A stretch of DNA of 64,000 nt from Paracentrotus lividus (taxonomy: Eukaryota > Echinodermata > Echinoidea > Camarodonta > Echinidae): the NCBI GenBank assembly GCA_940671915.1, contig CALNVZ010003432.1, positions 13,496,593 through 13,560,592 on the forward strand, in the 5' to 3' direction. The notes under the pieces are model-generated. The model worked only from the letters and a program-made list of their open reading frames with translations. It did not search any database and had not been told where the DNA came from. The position numbers were made by a program, and so were the translations under genes. This document shows, piece by piece, positions 1 through 14,396 of the stretch (position 1 is the first letter of the stretch; each line of letters starts with the position of its first letter).

Positions 1-1660
1 GAACGTAGCTTTCTAGGTTAGAAGTCCCCGCACTCTGCCCGCTTGGCGTCCTGTGCACTGAGGCTTTTCTTTTGGCTTTACTTACAAAAATTAAGAGTGG
101 TTTTTCTATATTTTCATTTTTTTTTTTTAGAGCAATTTGTCGAGAATGCTTTGTACACATGCAGTTGTCATACCCCTTTACACATGATACAAATGTAGCT
201 GGCAGTGGAACAAAATCAAAGTCGTATCATAAAGATTAATTAATATTTTGATTGACTGATTTTTAAAATGTCTTTTGAATGAATTTAGCATGTTAGCAAG
301 TATCAATGGCATACATGTAGACACATGTACATGTAGAATGTATTAATTATCCAAAACCTATAAAAAAAGATAAGATAATCTTATGGGACTCACATTGTGG
401 AATTTGATCCCATTTCAAACTGTGAATCTGCACTTTGATGTGTTGAAGGCGACCCAACTGATATGATGTGTAATGAACACTTGCAAGTAGAAAGGCAGGT
501 GCCTAAATAGCTTCACAGCAGTGGTGTCAACCTAAGATTCACCCCCTTTGTGACACACTGTCGGCCACATACCCTCCAGAGTGAGACAGTCTGTAGCCTA
601 CATGACTCATATATTATGCCTCCTTTTTTTTTAATGGACGGACCAGGGTATTCAGCAACCTGCATTTGTTCATACAGTTCAGTTGCTGGAATGCAGTATA
701 ATAATAGCCTGTTGCACCACTATTTTCAAATAATTATTGTGCATCAGAACTGCATTGCAAATGATTTTTGTACATATTTATGTACATAATGGTAATGCGT
801 AGAATATGCTAGGGATATTCCCCTACAATATGAATATGGAATCGGTATTTGTGATAATTAATGCAATGAATGTATTTTATTTCTACATACATGTAGATGT
901 GCGTGTGTATTGTATGAGGCGTACATATAAATGTATAATGATTTACTGTCCTGAAGGTACTTACAAATGTAGAATGGTAAACATTTTCAAAAACATTTTT
1001 GAACTCATGAAACAAATATATGACACCACTCATTTTTTTCTCCATCCGATGAGAAAAATAAGAAAAAAATTGAATTGATTCTAAAATCTTGAAGGAAAAT
1101 GTGTCTAGCGTTTATTAAAGACACATAATTTTGCAAAGATTAAAGATTATGCATTAATAGAGACGTCTGTACATGTATATACGCATTACAGTCTGTGGCA
1201 TAAACTTAAAGGTTGGTGTGTTTATAGATTTAAAGCAAAACCAATGGTGATGAATATAAACTCTTCTTTGAATTCTTCATACTGCTTTGTGCAATGGACT
1301 AACCTTCCTCAATTTCAAAGAAGGTCATTTTTACTGTCACACTGGACAATAGGTAGAGAATCACACCAACTCACCTTGCCAAGAAAAAAAAATACTTTAA
1401 AAAGTCTATAACCTTCTGAGAATAGAGTCAACAAAAGGAAGAGATAAAAGCTTTCCTTTGGACCTTCCCTGAATTGTCAGTTCTTGAATACCATTGTAGT
1501 TCCTCCAGAAAAGCTTTTGTGCTCTGTAGACTGAATAGACTTCATTACAGAAGCCACAGCGTGCTTACATAAAAGTTCTTTGTTGCCTCTAGAGTGAGGT
1601 CTATTATGTGAATCTTTTGTACCGAGATAACAGGTTGATGGCTTTGCAGTTTTCTTTTAG

Positions 1661-2173
1661 GCTCTTCCTAGATTGCAGAAACTGCCACTTCATAGTTTGT
1701 TTTACTTCAGGAGTAGGCCTTCGTTTGTAGAGTTGTTCTTCCTTTTTTCTACATTCCTAAAAGTCTGCTCATACTCATGTAGACATACATGTACAGCATA
1801 AGAATTGCTTGTGAGGCATTTACACATATTTCCTATAAAAAGTAGTTTCTAGATGTTTACTTGTTGCTATTATTGACAGTGTTTTGTTCTGTGAAAATGA
1901 AAGTCAACCTTGTATAGTATAGTAGTGGTTGTATGGGCTCTTCCTACAGAATTGGCCACTTCATACATGTAGTTTGTTTTTCTTGTTCTTCTTCTTTTTA
2001 CATTCTTAAAAGTCTGCTGTAGACATACATGTACAGCAAGAACACTTGCTTGTGAGGCATTTACACATACTTCCTACAAATGTTGTTTACCTGTTGCTAT
2101 TATTGACACTGTTTTGTTCTGTGAAAGGAAAATACAACCTTGTATACTAGTGCAGTGGTTGTATGGCTGGGTG
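1661..2173. repeat. Tandem duplication, two copies, period about 275 bp
   Basis: Copy 1 (about 1661-1935) and copy 2 (about 1936-2173) share ordered words: ggctcttccta, gccacttcata, acattc(c/t)taaaagtctgct, gtagacatacatgtacagc, cttgtgaggcatttacacat, ttgctattattgaca, ttttgttctgtgaaa and caaccttgtat, each ending in gtggttgtatgg. The copies differ by scattered substitutions and small gaps, so the duplication is not recent. No coding signal is seen inside. Confidence 0.85.
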
Positions 2174-5100
2174 GTGGTGCCGTGAATTTAGAGCAGGCAA
2201 ATATGCTTTGTCCTATTGTTATATTTCCATCTTTGTAAATAAAACGGAGTGGTTTAATTGACAAGTGAACCATGCAAAGTTATCTCACACTTTTTTTCTT
2301 TCTTGAACCTTGTTTAAAATTCCTTTGCATCAACACAGAAAAATAATTGTACATGCTTTTCAGATGTGTAGACTATTCACCCTCATATTGCCATAAAATA
2401 AAGTGTTTATTCAGATTTATCTAAAATTAAATTGAAAAAATATGTAAATTGAACTATGCCTTTGTACATTGTAGTCTATGAAGTCATTTTTTTCTGTGAG
2501 ATATTTAAATTATATTCTTAAAGACACACCCAAAACAGTTAACTTGAAGATATCTCTCTGATTGCATTCTTCTTTCAAGGCACTATTTAAAAAAAAATTT
2601 TAATAGAGAAAATTAGAATTTCATTGTTTGTGTATGTACACGTACGTGTATGTATTGTAACTGTATTGTAAAGCATCTACATGTAATTGCTGTTTAATAT
2701 TTAGGCCTGTACATGTGTTAAATGACTTGATTACTTTTTATTGCACTATTTTAGTTTTTAGTGCTCTGGTATTGAATACAATAACTCAAGTTTTGCCAAG
2801 TTTCTTATCAAAAAAATTTATATTTAGCACACAATCTGTAATTTTCATGTGGTTCAGCCTTTTCAAGTTGATGGAATGCCAACCTTGCTCAAAGAATCAA
2901 ATCTTAATTTAAAACGTTTTATATAGTAGTCATCTTTATTTAGAACGTATAGGCCTATTTGGAACATTTATAGTACATGAACTGTATAATTATATATGCA
3001 CTGTATGCAATACTTGTATTTCAAGTATGAAGCTTGTACATGTATGCAGTGGGTACATCAGCATTATTTTGTTTACATATTAATGATTAACAGAGATTAA
3101 ACAATGATCTTGACATGACTGGAATGCTTAGCCGGGCAAATCCACTATCACTGTGTATATATTTGTGTAGTTTTGAGTGACCTACATGTGTTTGTACTGA
3201 TATGACTGTGTATCTAAGGCCACAGACTAGTAATTTACCAGGAAAAAAAATGAGAGAAGTTGAATAAAAGTTGTTATTCAGTTGTATGTGTGTATGGCCT
3301 TTATTGTCTGCCAAGGGAAAATTGGCAAGGATATGAGAGTAGGCTTATTTCTTTTTGTTGCTTGGATTTTGTTTGTAAAAAAGGGGGACACATATTAGAG
3401 TTGAGAAATGGAAGAGAGAGAAAGAGAGCTCAATCATGATTGAATTTGCATCTAAAAAAAAAGGAGAGAGTATTTCAGAGGGCCTCGTGAAGTTAATAAA
3501 CATATTGGCATGGCTGCATGACTCTTACTCTAGGACAAAATAGTTGAAATTCATTGTCATGTCAGACACTGGACAAAGAAAGTAGGTTCTATGGTAAAGC
3601 GGGTCATACAGACACAGCCATCCAATATCCATGTTATATATCAGATATTGAATAAATAGTGGAATATGATATCCTATTGAATGCAAAGTACTGTGACCTC
3701 ATAGCTAGACCTTAGGGCAGGATTTACATTTGATTATCAGGCACAAAGCATGCCTTCTGTTGCCACACTCCGATAATAATAAGGCCAGTGAGAATTTCGA
3801 ACATTGTTGAAAATCCATTTCCAGGTCGGCATTGTGCAAGGATGTATTCGTGCACAGTGCAGTGGACACGAATGTCATTAGATTGTAAATGCAGGGTATT
3901 TGTATGTGAACAATGTGCATGTCATTATAGGAGATTGAATAGGTGTTGTGATTATTTCAATTAGGATATCTTTGTGGCATTATCGTGTAGGTCACTTGAA
4001 AGACATTTCAATCATTTTTTGGTGCTTTCTGCACATGTTTGCATATATTTTAGATAGCATGGCTTTGTGTTATGATATATAGAACATGTTTTAAATTGAT
4101 CAGAATTACATTTCAGTATTGTCTGAGTTTTGAAATATTTTGGAAGTTATATACAATGTATTGGCCTTCATGTAGTTCGCATACAAATAGGCCTAGATAC
4201 ATTTAGATAAGGCCTCCAATCAATAATTTATTATGTACATGTAAGCCTGTAATCATTTGCATTTAATTACCCTCTTTACATGTATATATCGATCACAGGA
4301 AACTGCACATTTTTAGAGCATTTTATTTCAAGTGGACTTGGCGCCTACATGTAATATTACATTCAGAGTTACATGATTCCATTTAGCTCTTACTGTGTTT
4401 CTATTGTTATTGTACGTATAATTGTAAATGAAAAATATACCCATTCTAGGAGAAGTATAGGCCTATAATAGTGTACATGTATTGAATGATATCTTGACTT
4501 TATACATGTCATTGATGTATTTGATTAAGCCTGGGATTAATGATCTTAGATAAATGTCACATGGAACATAAGCTGGTTTTTATGATAGTAGAACATGTAC
4601 GTGGGTGTGTATGATAATACAGATTATAATTTGAATGAATGACTGAAGTAGGTTGATTTTGATACGTAATGAATAAGACATGAAAAGTCTTGTAACACCC
4701 ATTTAATTATCCTTCACCATTGTCTTAACAACATTCAATGGAGCTTTTCAAAATAAATGAAACAAAAATACAATGTAGGGCCTACATGAACAAGTAAATA
4801 TGGGTGAGAAACATAGACTTCATAACACTGCAGAAGCCAAAATTTATTTTCAAATGTATTTTTACAATTGTGAAGTACATGTACATGTAGGTGGGGAAAT
4901 CTGCAAGGGATAAATTTTCAGATTTTTGTGATGTTTCTGTAAATAAGAACCTAATAGTTATATTGAAGTGAAAATTTTCACGAGGATTGGCTTGCGAAAT
5001 TTGCGGACATAAAAAAAAAAATGCAATATGTAAAGTCGATGTTTACAAGCGTATATAGACCAAAGAGACAAATTTAATTAGGCCTTAAATATTTCTTCTT

Positions 5101-5743
5101 TTTTTGCTAATGGTAAGGGCTTTTGCGCACTGTATATTAAGATATGAAGAGTAAAGGGGAGGGGGAGAGAGGTCATTATCATATTCTACATTATTGTCTG
5201 CCTCCCTCTTCACTGAGCTGTGGAAGTGAAAAACATCACGCTGTGTTTTTGATTGATTGCTGTGTATGCAGCTATGGCATGCTGGACAGGGCAGCGTTAA
5301 TAATCTAATGGAATATTCATGAGCAGTGTTTGAAATGAGGTCAAGTGTTTGAAGCATGGCTGCAAGCCAAGTATGACAAATGTAGTGTGACGCCTGCAAT
5401 AGCTCGCAAGATAGTCGTTTTAGTACCTTGGCCATGCCCAGAACTTGTTTTTGGTATGCGGCTTTGGAAAGTTGCAAGAGACAATTAAATCAGCCTGTCC
5501 CATTAATAGTCTGAACCTCATAAGAAAACAAGTCGAGTGTGTGCAAAGAGCTACATGTATTTATTACATTTCAAGGCCTATTTATGTCATGTCTGTAGTA
5601 TAAAATAAGTTGTTTATTTGTAGTACTGCTACAAAGTACATTGTAAATGTTTGTAGTTCAACACTTTCAGCTTGTTTTACAATGTGCCTCGGAATAGTTT
5701 AACTAGACATAAAGGCGCTATGTAAATGCGTTATTATTATTAT

Positions 5744-5764
5744 TATGTACATGTACATGTACAT
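5744..5764. repeat. (ACATGT)n short tandem repeat
   Basis: The sequence is tatgtacatgtacatgtaca, a run of the self-complementary word acatgt. A similar run sits at about 7776-7797. The word also occurs singly all over the window. Confidence 0.8.
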
Positions 5765-6239
5765 TAGGTATTATTCTGTATATCATTGGAGCTTATTTCT
5801 GTGATTGAATAGTCTTTATTGATCATAGAAACAAATTAAATTGACTTTAATACTGGCATTCTTTTCCACACAGGGTCAGATATTTGCCATTCAAAATGGA
5901 GTAATAAATCAATTTACTGGGTAAACATTGCCAGGTTATGTAGCATGTGGGATTGAATGATGACGATATGCTATGTATTGCCTATGATTTGAATGTGATA
6001 GCTTTGCACCAGCTGGCATTAGAGCAGTTGGTGTGTTGTTATGACAGACGATAAAGAATTTGCACCTCTGACCCGTTCACTCCACATACCGTGCATAGGA
6101 TGATCGCACATGGAGCAAGCTGTGACTCAAATTCAACGGGACTGTATAGATAGAGCTCCAAATATTAAATGTTTTGCCAAAATTTGATTTCTTTTTCTTT
6201 TCTTTTTGAATGTGTTAGCCTGTTAGCTTTCAATTTGTG

Positions 6240-6413
6240 TATCAGGACAACTACCCCCTGGACAATTACCCTCCAGGACAACTTCCCACAGAAATAGTGT
6301 TAGGGTTTATACTAGGTGTATAGTCTAAAGTTTTATAGGGGGATTTTTGGTGGAGGGCAATTGTCCGGGTGAGGGGGGGGGGTAATTGTCCAGGGGAAAG
6401 TTGTTCTAGAACC
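6240..6413. mobile_element. MITE, family with 'ggacaactacccc' ends (copy 1)
   Basis: The left end reads atcaggacaactacccc followed by ctggacaattacc. The right end, read on the other strand, gives ttctagaacaactttcccc followed by tggacaattacc. The inverted ends are about 27 bp and enclose a G-rich and a C-rich half. Related copies are at 44633-44799 and 50874-51000, with a partial one near 22921-23020. It is non-autonomous and I cannot assign a superfamily. Confidence 0.75.
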
Positions 6414-9400
6414 TACAGAACAATTTTAGGCTACATTGTATAATTAGTTCATTGATGTGCACACAGGACCTTCAGTATATAAAAGTGTACCAACTACGTT
6501 TTACATTGCAATACTGGTTCTATTCGTAATACTAATACCAAATGGAAATGTTCTGCCAAAGTAAACATTTACCAGACAACTTTTTTAATCACTTACCGCC
6601 CACTCCAGAAGGAATTTTGCCAACCTTTTTGTTACAAGGGTCTATTGTACCTGTATTGCTGACTTACTTGAGAAAAGAATGTTTCCCAAGAAGGAAATAG
6701 ATTGTAGTCATTTGCCTGATATATTTGCTTTCGGGTATTTCAAAGATTTCAATTTATAATGTGTGTACACATTGATACTTTAATGGGTGTCAACTGGGTT
6801 CAAAGTGTATTTGTGAAGTAATAAATTGATTGCCTTGATAAAAAGTATCCAACACAAGTTTCATAATGAAATTTGTTTGCTTTCATAGTTCCTTTATGTA
6901 AATGTATTTGTATTTACAATATAATAGGCCTATATGGTATGGTTTCTGTCCAATTTTTTTTTTAAAATCCATTTGTAAATATTTGCAAAACAATGTAACA
7001 TACAAATGTATGTATATGTACTTCAACTTGTACATTGAAATTCTAAAGTTCAGTCTTTCTTGGTGTTCTTGCAGAGTCCCAACAATAAAATGTACATCAA
7101 AAACATCCTGGGGATATTTTTAGAATTACTTTCATTTCAAAACGAGGCTCGTAAATCAAATTGTATGTTAGGAACATGGTTGCCAGGTTATAATGAACCC
7201 CCTTTTGGTATGGCCTCTCCCTGGCATTTCCATGGAATCTACATAGGTTGACCCCTTACTGCATGTACATTCCAAGCATTACACAAGTAGTAATAATGTC
7301 GGCCCTTATCATACATGTATCTGCTAATGTTCCCTTGGCATGGGAATCATTCCGGATCTTGGCAACATTTGTAAATCACCCCTAATCCCTTGCATGCAGA
7401 CTTACATTGTAGGTTTGATTTTGTAGGCAATTGACCAATTACAAATAGTCCAACTAATTGACTGGATTTGTTATTAATTAATGACCACATGGAGGTTATT
7501 CTGTTGGGGGATGTGGGTGTCATCTTTGCACAGAATGTTTCGTGTTCAGGCTTGTATTGATTCAAAGTCACTTAAAGGTAGATCTGCGCAGTGACTAATT
7601 ACTGCTTGAATACACTTGTCATCCTGAAACAAAACAATAAAAAGCCAGGGTTGTAAAATGATATTGAAAGTAAAGAAAAATATAAAAAGCTTTTCAGAAG
7701 CACATACAAAGTGGCATTGAAATAAAGTGAGGTGGATATGATTCATAAGAATGTCTATTACTAAGATAACCTACAAATTTGTACATGTACATGTACATTG
7801 TAAGCTCCTTGATTTAGGCCTACATTGTAACTGTCAAATGATGTAATAATGTTTAATTTATGTTAAAAAAAAATAGAATGTTGGTGTGTGTCGCTAAACA
7901 ACAATTCAGAGATTCATGCACTAGTGATTACAATCAAACAGGTAGAAAGAAGATAAAAGTGAAAATTTATACATTCGTTATTTTCATAAGAGCTGATTCA
8001 GTGAGGATAAGTAGTAATAAGGCTACATAAACATTTGTAGCTATTACAAGGTTATCCTAAAATAGGATATTCAACACCGAGTTTTTTACTGAAATATTTC
8101 AAGGCGACTTTAATATATATATTAAGCTGTATTGTTTACATGGACTAGGAGGTTTTTCCGTTTGGAAACATTGCATGATTAATCACCTGTCTAAATGCCC
8201 TGGTTGCAAAGTGATACACTTTTATTCTCTCATATTCTTTATTATGTTTTCAAGGTCTGTAAAGCTTGTTATGATAATAGTAACTAAATAAATATGGTTG
8301 CAAGGTTGTTAAGTAAAAAAAGAAAAGTAACTAAATAAATAGTTAAAATTACAAATTATGCAGTTACGATACATAGTTCCAACACAAGAAACCAAGGCTG
8401 TTGTAAATATGATTGATTTTACATACAGTGTAATGATATGGTCTATGTAATGCTATTCATGTGGTCTCTGTTCAAAATGTTGCATTAGAAAAAAATCGTG
8501 ATGCCTGCACTTTACTTTGCAAATCTGCTTTGTTGTTTACAATTTTTGTGGGCAAAGGTTAATGTGAAATGTTCATACCTTCCCGCTCTGATAGATCGTA
8601 GTCAATCTTCCCACCATTATTGTTCTATTATTTATTTTTATTCCTCTCCCTTCCATTGAATTCACCATTATTGATGGGAAATGCTGTCATGCAGCAAACA
8701 TAGTTGATCATTCTTGTTGTAGATTACAATCAACATCAAGTCAGCCGTACTGGTGGTACTTGGGTTAGGCGCTTTGTTACCTTCTTAGCACTAGGCCCCA
8801 TAGACGGGGTGGGGTATTCAGTAAAATGATGACCCTTGTCTTCATACATTGCCTAGCCTTGTAGTTCTACACATATTGATTTGTCGTTGCTGGTATTGAT
8901 TTATTTTTATGCTGATTGGGTGAAAGAACATTGACGACTCGCTTGTACGCATTAAGTAGTATGTGCGTCATTGTACACGACCTACATTTGGCACAAAGCC
9001 GTGAAATAATTGATGATGGGAATAGTCGGAACATGTGTAAGGCTCGTAAAATGGTGAATGTAGTTTCTAGTAGTAGGCCTGTTGGGTTGGTTTAGTGGTC
9101 AAAAACCACAATGGATATATTTCCCTTTTTAATAGCCTGGTTTTATTTTCCGTTGCTGCAATATAGGAATTCAATATTGTAATTTTGTAGTTATGTAGAG
9201 AATATTTAATTATCAAAAGCTACACTGTAATGCTGTAGGATAATTTTTAAAAGTCATGCTGATGTTATGGTGTCTGTACTGTGCAATAATGTTTTTTTTA
9301 TTTATTTTTTTATAATAATCTGGCATGCACATTATAGTTAATACATGTAGTGTCCTGTAGATTTTATGTTCTCTAGATCAAAACAATGTATACATATACA

Positions 9401-11015
9401 TGTTTGTAGGCCTACTTTTGATGTACAGTACTTGTACTCTTTTTCTCTAGAATTTCATACTTTGACAGCCACAGGTCGGATCAAAATGCAAATTCCCATA
9501 AAGGGGGCCCTATCCTTGAAAAATATTAAATCCCGACATGTACAATGTACGCTTTTATCAAATAGACTGACAGTATTTGTCCGTCTAAGTGCAGTGCATA
9601 TTAGCGACTGTGAGGTACCCTATGGGTATAGTTCGTTAGGTGGCACCAAGTCCATTGCCTTGTTATTTCCAGCGTGCTGAATTATTGACCTAAAGCTGTG
9701 TTTGAACAAGGACTGTTGTAGCCTAATGCAAATTTTGCTGAGTTGAGTGGTGTTCACCAAAGGGGTGTGTGCATGTATAAATCTGTAAACATGTACTGCA
9801 TTGAGGGATCTTCTTGTAAAAACAGTATTGCATTGTGTAAAGGCATCAACCCTCTTCTATGTTTACGTTCGGTTCTATGGATGTTTTGTCTATTTTAGGA
9901 ATTTTTTCATTAAAACCTTTCAAGTTGGCCCCATTTACATTAAAAACAAGGATGTTTGAAACCTCCTCAATGGTTAAAATATCAGTTTCAACCATTTATA
10001 TTCATGTACACGCAGGCTTATGTGTATTGGGTAGATCAAAGGGCTGTACTTGCAACACAGTTCAAAGGATTATTGCATCAAAGTAAGGAAATAACGCAAT
10101 TAAATTTTGAAGTGCATACATGTACATGTACAAGTAGGCCTACATTGTACCAAATGCAATTATCAGGGAAGCTACTGGCTTTATCTGATACATGTAGGCC
10201 TACATGTGTAGGAGGCCATGCGTTTCAAGTTGGGCCCATGTTGTGTGACACACTCAAAATTTGTACTAATCGTGCGCATTTCCATGAAAGTGGCTGTAAC
10301 TGTTTTAAAAATTTATATTAACCCCACATAAGTATACATTTTCGGAAGCTGAATGTCTGAGGAGATCAGAAATGCGCTTAAAATTAACTAGGTGGCGCCC
10401 TTGAAATGTTATGAATTAAAACTTGGAAAATTCATGAAAAAAGATGGCTTTGGAAAAAAAATTGCAAAAAAATACTGCTTACTCTACAACATTATTTACT
10501 GCAGATTTGAACTCGTCACATTTAGAGCTTTCCAAACATGTATAACTTTCTATACCCTGGTGGAGTTTACCGCATTTTGCTCCAGCTGGAAAGATGACTT
10601 CGAAAATTTCAATTTTTTAAAGAAAATGTACCTTGTTGCCGTGTTCTAAGTACTGTAACTCGCTGTTTAAGATACTAGACATGTAATGATGATCCTATAT
10701 AAGTTGGTAAGGCAGAGAGAAGTAGCAAAGTAGTACTGACATGTGAAAGTCCCTTTATCTTGGTAAACATTAACCATAATGTCCTACATGTATATAGAGC
10801 CCTTTAGCTACATAAAGAAATTGTCATTCATATAGTACAGTCATAATGTACTAAAGTGTACAACACTAAACTGTTTGTAACTACTTTTATGGATCATAAA
10901 CAAGCTAATTACATGTTGCAAGTGTTTCAGAAGGGTGAATGCATTCAATTTTAAAAAAGATACATCCTCTGAACATGATTTAACTCTGTTTACAGCACAT
11001 GTACCATATTTGCTG

Positions 11016-11048
11016 CGCGGCTCCTCCTGCGCGGCTCCTCCTCCACCC
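11016..11048. repeat. Tandem 'tgcgcggctcctcc' doublet
   Basis: Two adjacent copies of a GC-rich unit (ctgcgcggctcctcc) stand out from AT-rich surroundings. They are too short to assign a role. Confidence 0.6.
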
Positions 11049-14000
11049 CTGACTCTCGTTAATTAACAGTTAATAAAAGAACATGATGAAATTTTAACAT
11101 TTTTAAAACATGTATTTTGTTGCCCTACATGAGAGCTTTAATTTAAGACCAAATTAAGCTATATAGCTTGTATAGTTTAAGCAAATCAATAAACAAAATC
11201 AAATTTGAGGAGCAGATGTCACAACTCCACCTTTTTAAGGGCCCAACTCAAAACGCATGGCCAGGAAAGCAAACATTTGTATTATTTATTCTGTATTGCA
11301 GTTGTCCATCATATTCAATAGCTCTGCTCATTATGCTGCCCCAATAGCATTTAAAAATACCCATTTATTTTTATTAATATACTGTGTCTACCACACTGCC
11401 AGTAAGAATGGGGTATAAAGCCAACTTATCATAAATCATGCAATGGAATTCAGGTCAGAAGTAAACACTTTGTCAGTGATGTGCTTAGTCTATAGAGCAT
11501 AGAGCTCTGTATTATATCATTTGTCTTTGTGAACTTGCCCATTGACATGTACGATCTGTATAAATGTTTTTAATACCTCGTGGGTAGCAAAGCATTGCCG
11601 TACACTTTGACCTGCTTGTTGTTCGATGTATTCAAGATATATGTAATTTATAATGATGTGTAAAAATGTAATCAGGGATAATTATTTTAATTACAGTTTT
11701 CTCCATCTATAGGCATTTATTGTCCATTTCATTTATCCTGGTAGCTAATATAGTGGGCATTTGTATTTTCCATCACCTAACTGTGTACTGTTCCCGATAT
11801 AATTAGTTGACAACTAGCTTTAAAATTTATAAAGTATGGGCCCTGTACTTTTGTATTTGTACATACAGGGCCTTACATGTATGTATGATATATTTCATGT
11901 ACAGTTGTACGTATGTATTACTGACCATCATCGACAATTCATAGCTTTTATTAGTTTAAAATTACAAATTTAGTAATATTTCTTTCAAGATAAAAATTTA
12001 TTTGATTTGATTCTTTACTCGAACAGAGGTAAGAAACAGGAGGAGATAATTTCCAGGATGAAGTATTTAGGCCCATACACAAATGTTATGAATTAATGCT
12101 TTTGAATGACAGTGCTATAAATTAACAACAACAATAACATAACAATGCAAAAAGCAATCTGTGTGTGATAAAATGTTCAATAACTTCATGTACATGTAGG
12201 CATAATTGAAGGAAGTGGTTTGCTGATTCTTTTATGTTGAGGGTGCATTTATTCATTCATTGCTGTAGGAGAAGTAGAGTCGCCTATTATCTAGTCAGCT
12301 CATTCCATTGCAAAAGCTTTTCTCTGCATATATGTCTAGTACTATGATTCATAAAGTAATTTCCCCTGGGTGTTTTCATATGATGAAGGGTTACTTAGGT
12401 TTAGAAGGCTTTTTTTCCCCTCCTTTTCTTTCACTGTTTGTGTTGTTTTCGGCCGGCGATGGTGGTGGATGGCGCGAGTCGCTTCTGGCTTCCCACTGAC
12501 TCATTCCAGATAGGGTTTCAAGAGCCTTACTCTCTCACATCACAAAAGTTCATCCTGTTTTTATCTCTTGGGCTAGCTGGGTTCACATAGAATTATACGG
12601 CTTGGGTATACAGGCATTTTGTAATTTTTAAATTTTTTTCCCTTTTTTTAATTACTTTGTGAAGCAATACGATCTCAAAATACCGGTTCACATATATTTG
12701 TAGGAGGGCACTACCCGAAAAAGTCCTATAGCAGCATTTCGTATAGTATACAGGAATCACGCATGTACGTACATGTATGATTTTTTTTCCTGCATGTACC
12801 ATCCGTCATCTGTAGTTTGTGTGATGATTTATTAGCTATTCTTCTCACATGAGCTTGCCAAGCTCGGCTCTTAGGAGGAAAGCTAAATTTTCCTATTCAG
12901 AAATGTCTATACATGTACCATTGGCGCCAAAATATATAATAGACTGCTTTACCAGTACCGGTATAGCATATAGACGAATTCAGGCTTTGTTTCATGGTAG
13001 TGAGCCCTCTATGTGTCCGCCGTATAGTTGGGGGGTTTCCAATGGGTTTTGCATTGGGCCAGGTGCGCGTATGTACATATTTACCTTTGTTACGCATACT
13101 GGAAGGCCCCCCAGTTAGTAGCTAATTTGCATAAAAAACAGCACCCAAACCGAATAGTGAATACCATGTACTGTAAACATATACTTCTACTTGTATGTGA
13201 ACCCAGCCTTGTGAGCTTGCCTGGGTTTCCAGCCAACACACATTCCTGCCATAGCGTCCCCGGTTCAGTCGCAATGAGTGAAGGCTCGTGGGACGATGAC
13301 TGCTCAGCACAGCTGATTATGAAGGAAAGCACTTCTCTCTTCCAGTTCCATTCCATTAGTTGATTTCATTATGGAAAGTGGGGGGGGGGGGAATTTACAA
13401 AGATGGAATGTGGCTATGCGCAACATGTCGAGAGATAGTAGGGTAAAGGGTGTTGGTGTGATCAAAATGAAGAACATGTATGTAACTGTCATTAATTAGA
13501 GTGCTACATGTCACATACATGTACACGTGCATATTTATGTGACTGCATGTTGTAAACATTTGTCATGAAAGTTAACGTAAATAAAGTCTAGCAGGCAAAT
13601 CCCGTTACAGTGATATAGTCAGGACTATGCCAAGTCCTTCATTATTGATCTATTTGTCCATTACTTGTTGAAAGACAGGACTTGCTTTTTACTTTGTCTA
13701 TGGGTTAAATTTTTGAGAGCTACATGTACGTTTGTTAATAATAATAAAACATGAGCAGCTTTGTAAATTAACACATCGAGTAGGAGATGAGCTTTTTGGA
13801 TTTATTCCTGAGTATTAAGAGAAGCAATAGGCTTAATGCAGAGATATTTAGATAAACAGTCAAATAAGAATTTATGAGGTTTATTGCCTACATGTATGTT
13901 TCCCATATTATACAGTACGTGTACAGGTCTATGTTGCTTTTATATCCATAGGCCTACAGCATATCCAACTACATGTACATGTAAATAATTTAATCCTGGG

Positions 14001-14352
14001 AAATTTGGTTTTAATTTTCAAAAATGCTGCTACATCGTACCAGTCAATAGTTGAACTTTGCAGTTGTATTAAAAATTCATATCAACCACGTGTCTTTCAT
14101 AATTTGTGTATTGTAGTAGTAATATCATCAATGCCATGTTAGTCAGCATGGCTTTGTTTCCTCACACTTGTTTTGTTCATTCATGGTCCCAGTATGATGT
14201 CATTGTGGTTAGATTGACCACAGGTATCCAGTTAAGCCTATCATAAACACACTGTGTAATCAGACAGGGCTAATTAGTAGTTATAAGCTCATAGGATTAT
14301 CATAATAACTTTGATATAAGTCTTGAATATTGCTATATTCAATGTACATATT

Positions 14353-14356
14353 TATA

Positions 14357-14396
<40 letters not shown>
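14353..14396. repeat. (TAA)n microsatellite
   Basis: An uninterrupted aat/taa trinucleotide run of about 40 bases. Confidence 0.9.

Noticed and set aside
5085..5477. 130-codon minus-strand open frame
   Set aside because: No recognisable motif, signal peptide or splice context. The composition looks like random translation of a slightly GC-richer patch.
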